Shown here one piece after another: positions 35,387 through 44,087 of a DNA stretch of 64,000 bases. Position numbers and translations under genes: made by a program. Position 1 is the stretch's first letter. Each line of letters begins with the position of its first letter. The notes under the pieces are model-generated. The model had not been told where the DNA came from, did not search any database, and saw nothing but the letters and a program-made list of their open reading frames with translations. Source of the DNA: JAISST01 sp050434145 (lineage in GTDB: Bacteria > Fusobacteriota > Fusobacteriia > Fusobacteriales > Fusobacteriaceae); assembly GCF_050434145.1 (NCBI RefSeq), contig NZ_JBNPVX010000010.1:1-64000 (forward strand). Direction: 5' to 3'.

Positions 35387-35956
35387 ATGGGAATAGAAAA
35401 TGTAGGAACAAGGGAAGTAAATTCTAGACACTTGAGCATGAGGCAATTCACATATGATGATAGTCAATCAATGAAAGAAAATTGGATAAGTGATCCTGAA
35501 GTGCAAAAGATGTATTTTGAACCTGTCTATACTACCAAAGAAGAAATAAATGGACTCTTAAAAAAGTATGTAAATTCTTATGAAACAGATAATTATTATC
35601 GTTGGGCAATAACACTAAGAGGTAGTAAAGAATGTATTGGTCAAATTGCCTATTTTCTAGTGGATGAAAAAAATCATTGGGGAGAAATAGAATACTGTAT
35701 TGGTCAGAGATTTCAAAATAAAGGTTACATAACTGAAGCATTGGAAGCTATAATTAACTATGGTTTCGACCAAATTAAATTTCACAAAATTCAAGTTTGC
35801 CACATGTCTAATAATCCCAAATCAGCTCGTGTAATAGAAAAAATTGGTTTTATTTATGATGGAAAGTTAAGAGATTATTTTTTTATGAATGGACAATATA
35901 TATCACGATTGTATTACTCATTATTAGAATCAGAATGGAATAAAATAAGAAGTTAA
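35387..35956 (+). CDS. GNAT N-acetyltransferase (RimJ/RimL type)
   Basis: 189 residues. RimJ/RimL features: LSMRQFTYDDSQSMKENWISDPEVQKMYF at the N-terminus, GEIEYCIGQRFQNKGYITEALEAIINYGF (acetyl-CoA loop) and NNPKSARVIEKIGFIYDGKLRDYFF. Acts on an amino group of an unknown protein or small molecule. AAAGGTGG ribosome site. First gene of the accessory island; toxN follows after 71 bp. Confidence 0.88.
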   Translation: MGIENVGTREVNSRHLSMRQFTYDDSQSMKENWISDPEVQKMYFEPVYTTKEEINGLLKKYVNSYETDNYYRWAITLRGSKECIGQIAYFLVDEKNHWGEIEYCIGQRFQNKGYITEALEAIINYGFDQIKFHKIQVCHMSNNPKSARVIEKIGFIYDGKLRDYFFMNGQYISRLYYSLLESEWNKIRS

Positions 35957-35985
35957 TAAAGGCCTGGATTTACATGATTAAAAAT

Positions 35986-36018
35986 GTATTTATAACAACT
36001 TAAATACTATTTTTTATT
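35986..36018 (+). terminator. Possible attenuating terminator before toxN
   Basis: GTATTTA-TAACAACT-TAAATAC followed by TATTTTTTATT, then the toxN AGGAGG site. In type III toxin-antitoxin loci a terminator sits between the antitoxin RNA and the toxin. The stem is short and A/T only, so chance is possible. Confidence 0.4.
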
Positions 36019-36027
36019 AGGAGGACC

Positions 36028-36771
36028 ATGAAAACAAGTAGAAAAATTGTAGAATTTGGAATATATGAAGTCTCAAACGATTATATAAATTATTTGAGTA
36101 GATATGATAATAAAATTGAAAATTCAGAGGGAACTGAATATAGTAAAGAACGCAAATACCTTGCTGTTATTTTAAATAATGGAGAAAACTATTTAATCCC
36201 ATTTTCATCACCCAAAAAATCAGACTATGATTTTGAAGGTAATCCAAGACGGAGTATAACTCCTATTATTAGAATTACAGTGAAAGATGATTCAGGTAAA
36301 ATACAATTAATTGGGAAACTGAAGACGAGCTCTATGATTCCAGTAAAAAATCTTAAAGAAATAAAAAGATATTATGTAACAAGAGAAAAAGATTTAGATT
36401 ATCAGAAGCTAATTTATAATGAAGTTAAATTTCTTAAAAAAAATAAAGAATCTATTATAAAAGCTGCTAATAAAATTTATTTTGAAAAATTGCAAAATAA
36501 AAACTTAGGATATATTCAAAACACTGTAGATTTTAAAATATTGGAAAAAGCTGCTCTTAATTATTCAAATGCCAAAGTTTTAACTAAAGTTTTGACAGGC
36601 CAGATAGAATCTGAAAGTGATAAAAAGATATTAAATACAATTCAATATAAAAAAAATAAAATTAAAGAAAATAAAATTAAAGAAAACAGCAAAATAAAAA
36701 GTAATACTATTAAAACAAAAATAAATAAAATTAGTAGTGTTAAAAAAAATAAAAATAATGTTGAAGAATAA
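36028..36771 (+). CDS. toxN: ToxN/AbiQ-family type III toxin endoribonuclease
   Basis: 247 residues. The ToxN/AbiQ pattern is clear: an N-terminal VSNDYINYLSRYDNKI, KYLAVILNNGENYLIPFSSP near residues 43-62, MIPV near 103, and a LDYQKLIYNEVKFLKKNKESI helix. These toxins cut RNA and abort phage infection, held in check by a tandem-repeat RNA (ToxI). A Lys-rich low-complexity tail with KIKEN repeats (from about 203) is extra. No ToxI-type tandem repeats are visible in the 71 bp upstream. Confidence 0.85.
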   Translation: MKTSRKIVEFGIYEVSNDYINYLSRYDNKIENSEGTEYSKERKYLAVILNNGENYLIPFSSPKKSDYDFEGNPRRSITPIIRITVKDDSGKIQLIGKLKTSSMIPVKNLKEIKRYYVTREKDLDYQKLIYNEVKFLKKNKESIIKAANKIYFEKLQNKNLGYIQNTVDFKILEKAALNYSNAKVLTKVLTGQIESESDKKILNTIQYKKNKIKENKIKENSKIKSNTIKTKINKISSVKKNKNNVEE

Positions 36772-36780
36772 AAAATAAAT

Positions 36781-36820
36781 AAAGATGATGAATATTAATA
36801 TTTTTAAATCATCTTTTTTT
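36781..36820 (+). terminator. Terminator after toxN
   Basis: AAAGATGAT (36781-36789) pairs with ATCATCTTT (36808-36816), followed by TTTT. Confidence 0.75.
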
Positions 36821-36902
36821 ATTGCTAATTAGCCAAATATAATGTAAAATGGTTATATAAAAATATTGATAAATCACTAAATTACAATGGGAGGAATACA
36901 AT

Positions 36903-37418
36903 ATGAAATTAAGTAATAAAAAAATACTAAAATCAGTTTTAATATTGAAAATAATGATACTGCCTTTATACATAAATGAAAATTTATTAGGAAATCAAAA
37001 ATACGATATTGGAGTAGCTAGTAATCCAAGCCATACTATGCAAAGTGGGAAGGTTAAGAGAGTAACAAAATATAATGGATTTAGAGCTTTATTAAATGAT
37101 AGATATAATTTCCCCAATAATGGAATAATATACACTCAAAAGAATAATACATGGACAGTTAAAACTGGAACTTATTGGGTAGTACCTGATACAGAAGAAG
37201 CAGACGAAAAAGATTTTATAATTGATGAAAAAGGTAAAAAATATCCTCTGGCATTGGTATCATCAGGAGTGGGGATAATAGATTTAGTAGAGGTGGAAAT
37301 TTTTCAACAAATAATTAATAAACAAATGAATTATGACTTGGCTAGACAGGACAAACAAGAAGATGAGTATATAAAAGCGTTATCATATTACTTGCAACAT
37401 GGGAAATTTTTGGAGTGA
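36903..37418 (+). CDS. Exported protein of unknown function
   Basis: 171 residues. A hydrophobic N-terminal segment (about 10-28) after Lys residues suggests a signal peptide or anchor. The rest is soluble, with a region resembling a beta-rich domain (TYWVVPDTEEADEKDFIIDEKGKKYPLALVSSGVGIIDLVEVE). I do not recognise it. GGGAGG site. It is followed 41 bp later by a PH-like membrane gene. Confidence 0.55.
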   Translation: MKLSNKKILKSVLILKIMILPLYINENLLGNQKYDIGVASNPSHTMQSGKVKRVTKYNGFRALLNDRYNFPNNGIIYTQKNNTWTVKTGTYWVVPDTEEADEKDFIIDEKGKKYPLALVSSGVGIIDLVEVEIFQQIINKQMNYDLARQDKQEDEYIKALSYYLQHGKFLE

Positions 37419-37459
37419 AATATTAAATAAAAATATATTAAGAAAATTGGAGTTGTTAC

Positions 37460-37855
37460 ATGGAAGAATTAAATAAAAGAAATCCTTTATCAGTATTATT
37501 TTGGACAATTGTAATAATGATTGTGAGTATATACAATATTAGGCAAAGTATAGGAACAATATATTTTTATTTCTACATAATAGTTTTATTATTATGCTTT
37601 GGTCATATTATAATTACAATAAAAAAGTCCAACGAGGGAATTCAGTGTATATTATGGAATGATTCTCATATAATATTTGAATATAATAATAAAAAAGAAA
37701 AAATAAATATATCAGATATTTCAAAAATAGAAAAGAAAATGTTAAAAGGGAATTACCAACTTCTTATGAAAAACGGAGAAACAATCAGATTAGATTTAAG
37801 TCATTTTAACTATGTATTAGTATTTAAAGTGATTGAAAAAGCAACAAAGAAATAA
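37460..37855 (+). CDS. Small PH/YcxB-like membrane protein
   Basis: 131 residues with two transmembrane helices (about 10-55), then a short PH-like domain: LWNDSHIIFEYNNKKEKINISDISKIEKKML, then KNGETIRLDLSHF. Function unknown. Immediately upstream of the YiiX-type amidase, so an immunity-type role is possible but unproven. Confidence 0.6.
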   Translation: MEELNKRNPLSVLFWTIVIMIVSIYNIRQSIGTIYFYFYIIVLLLCFGHIIITIKKSNEGIQCILWNDSHIIFEYNNKKEKINISDISKIEKKMLKGNYQLLMKNGETIRLDLSHFNYVLVFKVIEKATKK

Positions 37856-37957
37856 AAAACTATATTTATTTTAAATTTAATAAGTTTTGGTTTTTTGACA
37901 AAAACACAAAATATTTTTAAAATAAATGATAATCTTTAAAAATGAAGGAGAAAAATT

Positions 37958-38581
37958 ATGTATAGAAGGCTGAAGTCAGTATTTCTAATAGTTTTTATAA
38001 TATCCTTTTCTTTGGTTGCAGGAAACATGGATAAATATGAATTAAAGGATGGAGATATAATTTTTCATATATCACTTTCTAGGCAAAGTAAGGCAATACA
38101 ACTAGCCACAGATTCTAAGTATTCTCATTGTGGAATTATTTATAAAAAAAATAACAAATATTATGTATTAGAAGCAGTCCAACCAGTAAAATTAACAAAG
38201 ATAGAAGAATGGATTGCTAGAGGAAAAGACAAACATTTTGTTATTAAAAGATTAAAAAATAGAGATAAAATCCTAACATCTCAAAGATTACAAAAAATGC
38301 AATCAATTGGTGAAAAGTTTATAGGTAAAAATTATGATTTGACTTTTGAATGGAGTGATAAAAATATATATTGCTCAGAACTAATTTGGAAAATATATAA
38401 ACGAGGAGCAAATGTTGAGATAGGTAAATTAGAAAAACTCAAAGATTTTGATTTATCTCACAAAATAGTAAAAGAAAAATTAGAAGAAAGATATGGAGAT
38501 AGAATTCCTGTGAATGAAACTGTAATATCTCCAAAGTCTATTTTTGAAAGTGATTTGCTATATATAGTAACAGAATACTGA
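37958..38581 (+). CDS. Exported YiiX-family (permuted NlpC/P60) amidase-like protein
   Basis: 207 residues with a signal peptide (about 1-22). YiiX/YebB-type permuted papain-fold motifs: ELKDGDIIFHIS, the catalytic His in SKYSHCGIIY, and the catalytic Cys in NIYCSELIWKIYKRGANV. The fold is used by cell-wall peptidases and lipid amidases. It lies between two PH-like membrane genes, with the downstream one 18 bp away. Confidence 0.82.
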   Translation: MYRRLKSVFLIVFIISFSLVAGNMDKYELKDGDIIFHISLSRQSKAIQLATDSKYSHCGIIYKKNNKYYVLEAVQPVKLTKIEEWIARGKDKHFVIKRLKNRDKILTSQRLQKMQSIGEKFIGKNYDLTFEWSDKNIYCSELIWKIYKRGANVEIGKLEKLKDFDLSHKIVKEKLEERYGDRIPVNETVISPKSIFESDLLYIVTEY

Positions 38582-38599
38582 TTAAGGTGGAATTTCTAG

Positions 38600-39100
38600 A
38601 TGAAAGAATTAGAAACTAATGAGCATAGGAAAGTTTTAGCTTTTAAGAAACGTGTTGCAGTTGCAATAGTTGGTACAATAGTAATTATTATAACTATAAT
38701 ATTAATATTGATTAAAGAAACTACATTTTTGACTTTATTGACAGTGCCATTATTTATTCTTTTGATGTGTATGCTGTATTGGGTGATTAATCCATATGGA
38801 GAATGTTGCTATCGTGCAAACAAATTTATTATTCAAAAAGATAAATTTATTGTATATTTAGAAAATGGTGATGTTTGTTATTTTCCATTTTCACGTATAG
38901 TTAAAGCAAAATGTGTTGGAAGATTTCCTACTTTAATGATAATTCTAGAAAAAGGAATATTAAATATATCAATACATTTGACTATATATGGTGGAAATTA
39001 TGTGGATTATACATTTGTAACTAAAATAGTAGCTAGAAGATTGGGAAAAGCATTAGAAAAATATAAAAACAGTAATGCCAAAACTTGTGAAAAAGATTAA
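38600..39100 (+). CDS. PH/YcxB-like membrane protein
   Basis: 166 residues: a charged N-terminus, two transmembrane helices (about 18-62), then NKFIIQKDKFIVYLENGDVCYFPFSRIVKAKCV, a PH-like strand pattern. It starts 18 bp after the YiiX-type gene and is therefore probably co-translated. Function unknown; the tight linkage suggests a partner of the amidase. Confidence 0.6.
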   Translation: MKELETNEHRKVLAFKKRVAVAIVGTIVIIITIILILIKETTFLTLLTVPLFILLMCMLYWVINPYGECCYRANKFIIQKDKFIVYLENGDVCYFPFSRIVKAKCVGRFPTLMIILEKGILNISIHLTIYGGNYVDYTFVTKIVARRLGKALEKYKNSNAKTCEKD

Positions 39101-39156
39101 ACAAAGAAAATTATCAACTAAAATTATAAAATTAGTTTATTAATAAGGAGTCAACT

Positions 39157-39549
39157 ATGTCTGGAGAAAAAAACTTAGATAAATTGTTAAAAACAATGAA
39201 GCCAGAATTAAATCAAGGTGAATATGTATATTCTACAGTGAAAGATACTAGCAAAATTAATCCCAAAGATATAATAATGTTTTTTAAAGAAAAAGAAGAT
39301 AATACAGTTATCTTGGCTAAAAGTGTAGCAGATAAACTGGACTTAAATTATCAATATGTATGTGCATGGATAACACTTACTGTGCATTCGTCATTAGAAG
39401 CTGTAGGGCTAACAGCAGCTTTTTCAAAAGCTCTAGGTGATAGTAATATAAGTTGTAATGTAGTGGCTGGATATTATCATGATCATATTTTTGTAGATAT
39501 AAAAGATAAGAATAAAGCAATAGAAGTGTTGGAAAAATTTGCTGAATAA
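39157..39549 (+). CDS. ACT-domain protein (DUF2241-like)
   Basis: 130 residues. Typical of the DUF2241/ACT_7 group: LDKLLKTMKPELNQGEYVYSTV, ITLTVHSSLEAVGLTAAFSKALGDSNISCNVVAGYYHDHIFV. Cytoplasmic, probably binds an amino acid; also found fused to acetyltransferases in other bacteria. It looks like a housekeeping passenger in the island. AAGGAG site. Confidence 0.82.
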   Translation: MSGEKNLDKLLKTMKPELNQGEYVYSTVKDTSKINPKDIIMFFKEKEDNTVILAKSVADKLDLNYQYVCAWITLTVHSSLEAVGLTAAFSKALGDSNISCNVVAGYYHDHIFVDIKDKNKAIEVLEKFAE

Positions 39550-39596
39550 AGGCAAACTCTCAACTTTATTAAAATTAAAAATCATATGGAGCTCTT

Positions 39597-40259
39597 ATGA
39601 AATTCAGTCGAATACACGCATTAATCATAGTTTTAGTGATAATATTTTTCATTTTTGTATTCTTAATGAGATGGGCAAACAAAAAAATCGAAAAAATGCA
39701 TGAAACAGATGAATATAAACAAGCAATGATGGATAAAATATTATATAAGAAATCAGAAAACTGTTATAAGAACAAAGAGAATTTAGTAAGTTTTGATACC
39801 CAATTTCCAATAGTATATAAACCAAAATTAAACATAGGAAGTATGATTTTGTTTGGAAGTTTTATAATATTTGGACTATTTTTCACCTATATTTTTTCAA
39901 TAAAGGAAGACTCTATAATTAAATATTTTCCTTTACTTTGGACAATTTATGGAATAATTATGTATTGGCAATTTTTAACAAAAAAATATGTTCTTAATGA
40001 AGATAATTTATTTGTTACTTTTGGAAGTAATCAATATACAATTCCATATGGAAAAATTTATGAGATTACCAAAGAAAAAATTAATATGGGATATAAGCAT
40101 GGACTGAGAGGTAGAAAAATAAGAGCTGAGACAGATTCAGATGTATTATTTATTAAATTCTTTGATGATAAAGAAAAAAAACAAATAATGATGATTTCAC
40201 CAAAAGAACAAAACAAATTTTTAGTTAATATCCTGATGAAACTAAACGATGAAAAATGA
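39597..40259 (+). CDS. PH-like membrane protein
   Basis: 220 residues. An N-terminal transmembrane helix (about 6-25), a helical linker, two further helices (about 80-125), then a PH-like domain: KKYVLNEDNLFVTFGSNQYTIPYGKIYEIT. Function unknown. Same general design as its neighbours, but sequence similarity is low. Confidence 0.6.
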   Translation: MKFSRIHALIIVLVIIFFIFVFLMRWANKKIEKMHETDEYKQAMMDKILYKKSENCYKNKENLVSFDTQFPIVYKPKLNIGSMILFGSFIIFGLFFTYIFSIKEDSIIKYFPLLWTIYGIIMYWQFLTKKYVLNEDNLFVTFGSNQYTIPYGKIYEITKEKINMGYKHGLRGRKIRAETDSDVLFIKFFDDKEKKQIMMISPKEQNKFLVNILMKLNDEK

Positions 40260-40410
40260 AATGTTTTATAAAATAAATTTTACTTGATGCACATGTTATT
40301 ATATAATTTAAAAGAACCAAAAGTAAAAAATAAAATTTTATATAATATATATGGAACCCCAAATATAATATATTGTTAATTTTGATATACCAAATAATAT
40401 GGAGATTTTT
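40260..40410 (+). other. Intergenic region before the DUF4240 gene
   Basis: About 150 bp of A/T-rich sequence. Nothing beyond a probable promoter and a TGGAG ribosome site can be seen. Confidence 0.3.
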
Positions 40411-42177
40411 ATGAAAAAAAATTTAGTTAGAATAATTTTATCTGCAATTATAAGTGTAACTTTACTAGGAGGTAATATGACCAATCAAAACTTTTGGGCT
40501 ATAATTAATGAAACATATAAAGAAGTTGGGAATGATGAAGCAAAGTATCTAGAAATCTTAAATGAAAAATTGTATAAATTAGATGATGATACAAGATACC
40601 AATTTCAGTCATATGTTGGTTATTATGCAGCTAAAGCTGAAGAAAATAATAAATTCCTTCTTTTAATGAAAGTAATAGAAGGTAGTACTTCTGATGACTC
40701 GTTCTTATATTTTTGTTTATGGCTTGTCTCAAGAGGTGAGCATATATATTTTGAGACATTGAAAAATCCTGATAATTTTATCAAACTAGTTAATCCTAAT
40801 GATTTACCTAAGAGTTTTGGCTCTTATTATGCACCAGGTTTTGAAATGTTAATGACTGCTGGTAGAAAGATAGAAGAATCATATACAAGAGTAGAAATTC
40901 CAGATGAAGAGCAAAATATAATGGATAAAATTTATAATGAAAAAGTCTCAGAAGATGATAGATCATATACAGTTTTGGCCAAAGATATAGATAACATACT
41001 TCCAGAGACTGTGAAATTTTTCAAGTTTGATAAAAAAAAGCTAGATGCAGCTATAAAATATGAAAAAATAGTAGATGAAAATTATAATAAAATGAAAGAT
41101 ATTGAGAAAAAATCATTTGATGAGTTAGGAAAAAAATGGAAATCAATAGAGCTACAAACAGAAGTATTTAATATTGCAAGAAGTAAAAGAGATTTTGATA
41201 TGGCTATAAATATGCCTCCCCATAATGATAATATTATTTTCTTTGTAATTGGAGCAGATAAGAATGGAGATTTTGTTACTAAAAATGTTTATTGGTATAA
41301 TTATAAGACAAAAGATACTAAAAATATAGATAACTATGGAAATCATCTTGGAAGTTATCTTGCAAGTGATGAAGAAAATATTTATTTTTTAGGCTATACA
41401 AGAGATGAACTTGAAAAAATTCAAATGATAACTTATAATTTTGCATCAAATTCAATGATATATAAAGATATAGAAGATCCTGAACTAAAAGGAAAAAGTT
41501 CTAGTGTTCTTAATACTGTTGGTAAAGGTAAAAATAAATCTGGTTTTATTCATGATGGAAAATTATATTTTTCTTTAAGTATTGGGAATGTAGCTACTAA
41601 TAATTATAAACATTACAAAGATATTTCATATGTGTACGATATTAAATCAAATGAAATAAAGCAGTTTAGAGAAAATGAAGTTTCCATACAGTTTATAGGA
41701 AATAATATGTATTACCTAAAAGTAGATGAGACAAAAGAAAAGGATGCTTATGATTCTGCTAAGACTTTGATATCAGAAGACTTATCTACAGGAGAGAAAA
41801 AAGAAATAGCAAAAGATGTCTATAGATATTCTATTGATAAAGGAATAGTCTATTATTCTCAGAAAAAAGATGATATGACTAATATAATATCGAGATATTC
41901 CAATGATACACATGAAGTTATTTTTGAAAATATAGCAGAAATAAGGGAAATAGAAGTAGCTGGTGATAATATGTATTTATCACTTTTCATGACTGCAGGA
42001 CATGGAGGATATATACATGCATTTATACTAAATTTGAAAGATAACACAATGTGTGAAGTGCCTAAACCAGATCAAACCTATGAAGCAATTTTTAATGAAG
42101 AAAAATATATTACAATTGTTAGTGAATATGATGATAATAAAATTTCTTATAGAATATATGAAGTAAAGTTAAAATAA
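40411..42177 (+). CDS. Secreted DUF4240 protein with C-terminal beta-propeller-like region
   Basis: The ATG at 40411 (588 residues) is chosen over the one at 40399 because TGGAG fits it. A signal peptide (about 1-22) is followed by a DUF4240 domain: NQNFWAIINETYKEVG, FLYFCLWLVSRG, FGSYYAPGFEML. From about residue 270 the protein shows repeated strand patterns (YLASDEENIYFLGYT, KLYFSLSIGN, NNMYYLKVDE, DNMYLSLFM) like a beta-propeller. Function unknown. DUF4240 proteins are often found near toxin-immunity loci. Confidence 0.7.
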   Translation: MKKNLVRIILSAIISVTLLGGNMTNQNFWAIINETYKEVGNDEAKYLEILNEKLYKLDDDTRYQFQSYVGYYAAKAEENNKFLLLMKVIEGSTSDDSFLYFCLWLVSRGEHIYFETLKNPDNFIKLVNPNDLPKSFGSYYAPGFEMLMTAGRKIEESYTRVEIPDEEQNIMDKIYNEKVSEDDRSYTVLAKDIDNILPETVKFFKFDKKKLDAAIKYEKIVDENYNKMKDIEKKSFDELGKKWKSIELQTEVFNIARSKRDFDMAINMPPHNDNIIFFVIGADKNGDFVTKNVYWYNYKTKDTKNIDNYGNHLGSYLASDEENIYFLGYTRDELEKIQMITYNFASNSMIYKDIEDPELKGKSSSVLNTVGKGKNKSGFIHDGKLYFSLSIGNVATNNYKHYKDISYVYDIKSNEIKQFRENEVSIQFIGNNMYYLKVDETKEKDAYDSAKTLISEDLSTGEKKEIAKDVYRYSIDKGIVYYSQKKDDMTNIISRYSNDTHEVIFENIAEIREIEVAGDNMYLSLFMTAGHGGYIHAFILNLKDNTMCEVPKPDQTYEAIFNEEKYITIVSEYDDNKISYRIYEVKLK

Positions 42178-42180
42178 AAA

Positions 42181-42350
42181 ATCAATTTAAATTGATGATA
42201 TAAAATAAAAAAAGGAGAAAATTATGATGAAAAAAAATAAAAAGGATATAGCATTATACAGGGAGCAAGTGGCAGTATAATACCTGTAGCTACTCTCTGT
42301 TATTAAATGATAATAAGATAATTATATTATAAAAACTAAGGAGAGTAAAA
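42181..42350 (+). other. Intergenic region with palindrome and an 18-codon ORF
   Basis: ATCAATTTAAATTGAT (42181-42196) is a perfect palindrome. A well-placed AAAGGAG precedes an ATG at about 42224 that opens only 18 codons. After a poly-A run another frame reads GYSIIQGASGSIIPVATLCY before a stop. This may be the remnant of a lost gene. Confidence 0.35.
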
Positions 42351-43127
42351 ATGACTAAAGAAAATAACAAAACAATACATGAGTTCGATTTTGATTTAAT
42401 ATGTGAATATTTTTCATTAATTAGTAGACAAGGGCCAGGAAGTCCTGAGGTTACCAAGAAAGCTGTAAGTTTCATAGGCCCTCTTAACAATGATTCTAAG
42501 ATTGCTGATATTGGGTGTGGGACTGGTGGTCAAACAATAACACTTGCTCAAGAAGTGAAAGGTCATATTACAGCTATAGATTTATTTCCAAAATTTGTTG
42601 ATATACTTAATAAAAATGCAAAAGAATCCAATTTGGAAGAAAGAATTACAGGTATAGTTGGTTCTATGGATAATTTACCTTTTAAAGAAAATGAGCTTGA
42701 CTTAATTTGGTCAGAAGGGGCTATTTACAATATTGGCTTCCAAAAAGGATTAATAGAATGGAAGAAATATTTAAAAAAAGGTGGCTATATTGCAGTGACA
42801 GAAGCTACTTGGTTTACAGAAGAAAGACCTAAAGAAATTGAAGACTTTTGGTATCCTGCTTATCCAGAAATTGATACTACATATAATAAATTGGCTCAAA
42901 TGCAAAAAATTGGTTATATGCCAATAGCGACTTTTGCATTACCAGAAGATAATTGGACAAAGCATTTTTTTGAACCACAAAAATCATCTCAGGAAATATT
43001 CCTAGAAAGACACAAGGGTAACCTTGCAGCTGAAGAATTTGTAAAACTAGCTAAAGACGAAAAACGATTGTATGACCTCTATAAAGACTATTATGGTTAT
43101 GTATTTTATATTGGTAAAAAATTATAA
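42351..43127 (+). CDS. Class I SAM-dependent methyltransferase
   Basis: 258 residues. The SAM-binding motif I IADIGCGTGGQTITLA is followed by ITAIDLFPKFVD, the post-motif IVGSMDNLPFKENELDLIWSEGAIYNIGF, and a C-terminal substrate cap. Resembles ubiE/Cyp-type small-molecule methyltransferases. Substrate unknown. GGAGAG site. Confidence 0.88.
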   Translation: MTKENNKTIHEFDFDLICEYFSLISRQGPGSPEVTKKAVSFIGPLNNDSKIADIGCGTGGQTITLAQEVKGHITAIDLFPKFVDILNKNAKESNLEERITGIVGSMDNLPFKENELDLIWSEGAIYNIGFQKGLIEWKKYLKKGGYIAVTEATWFTEERPKEIEDFWYPAYPEIDTTYNKLAQMQKIGYMPIATFALPEDNWTKHFFEPQKSSQEIFLERHKGNLAAEEFVKLAKDEKRLYDLYKDYYGYVFYIGKKL

Positions 43128-43208
43128 AAAAATTGTTTAAGGATCTATTAGAATTTCAAGATAGTAGATTTTAAATCAAATTATTAATGAAAATTTATTG
43201 ATAAACTG

Positions 43209-43240
43209 GAGTTTATGAGAAGTGAAAACTTCTCATACTC
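43209..43240 (+). other. Stable hairpin with GAAA loop in the DUF4184 leader
   Basis: TATGAGAAGT-GAAA-ACTTCTCATA, with GAG/CTC continuing below a TT bulge. No T-run follows, so it is not a standard terminator. It lies 38 bp before the DUF4184 start. Confidence 0.5.
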
Positions 43241-43277
43241 TGGCTAAAAATTAATGAAATCAGAAAGGAAGATATAT

Positions 43278-44021
43278 ATGCCATTTACATTTTCACATCC
43301 ATCAATTGTATTACCATTAAAAAAATTATCACCAAAATGGTTTTCGATGACAGGTTTAATAATAGGAAGTATGCTTCCAGATTTTGAATATTTTATACGA
43401 ATGAGGATGAAGAGTACATTTAGCCATAATATCCATGCATTATGGTATTTTCATTTACCAATAGGAATTATAATAGCTTTTATTTTTCACAACCTAATCA
43501 GGGATTTTCTCATAGATAATTTACCATTATTTTTAAAATCCAGATTTCATTATATGAAAAATATTAATTGGAATGATTATTTTAGAAAAAAATGGTATTT
43601 GATTGTTTATTCATTAGTATTGGGGACATTAACACATTTATTTTGGGATAGTTTTACACACTTGAATGGATATTTTGTTAAGATATTTCCAGTATTAAAA
43701 AGCTTTGTTTATATCTCTGGGAAAAAAGTTTATTATTTTAAAATTTTACAGCATACAAGTACAATATTAGGTGCTTTAGTTATATTTATTTTTATAATAA
43801 AATTACCTAAAAATAATAATGTTTCAAAACATATTAGTTTACCATATTGGATATTATTTTTAATATTTTTGGTAATAGTCATAATAATAAGAATGTCAAT
43901 GGGAATTAAATACAAACACTATGTGGAATTTATAGTAAATATAATATCCTCAGGTTTTATATCTTTAATTATAACTTCAATTATCTACAAATTAAAAAAT
44001 GGTATTACTAATGAAAAATAA
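43278..44021 (+). CDS. DUF4184 membrane protein
   Basis: The ATG at 43278 follows AAAGGAAG; 247 residues. The N-terminus MPFTFSHPSIVLPLKKL is diagnostic of DUF4184. His/Asp residues (GSMLPDFEYF, FSHNIHALWYFHLP, HLFWDSFTH) sit among about six transmembrane helices and recall phospholipase-C/metal-hydrolase-like membrane families. Biological role unknown. Confidence 0.85.
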   Translation: MPFTFSHPSIVLPLKKLSPKWFSMTGLIIGSMLPDFEYFIRMRMKSTFSHNIHALWYFHLPIGIIIAFIFHNLIRDFLIDNLPLFLKSRFHYMKNINWNDYFRKKWYLIVYSLVLGTLTHLFWDSFTHLNGYFVKIFPVLKSFVYISGKKVYYFKILQHTSTILGALVIFIFIIKLPKNNNVSKHISLPYWILFLIFLVIVIIIRMSMGIKYKHYVEFIVNIISSGFISLIITSIIYKLKNGITNEK

Positions 44022-44087
44022 AATATTAAAAAACATTATGAACAATTAAAAAAACAGAAATTAATAATTTTATATAAAGGGGTAAGT

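Noticed and set aside
36603..36771. The KIKEN-coding tandem DNA as the ToxI antitoxin array
   Set aside because: The repeats are short (about 15 bp), irregular, inside the toxin gene and downstream of its core, unlike ToxI repeats of about 36 nt located upstream.
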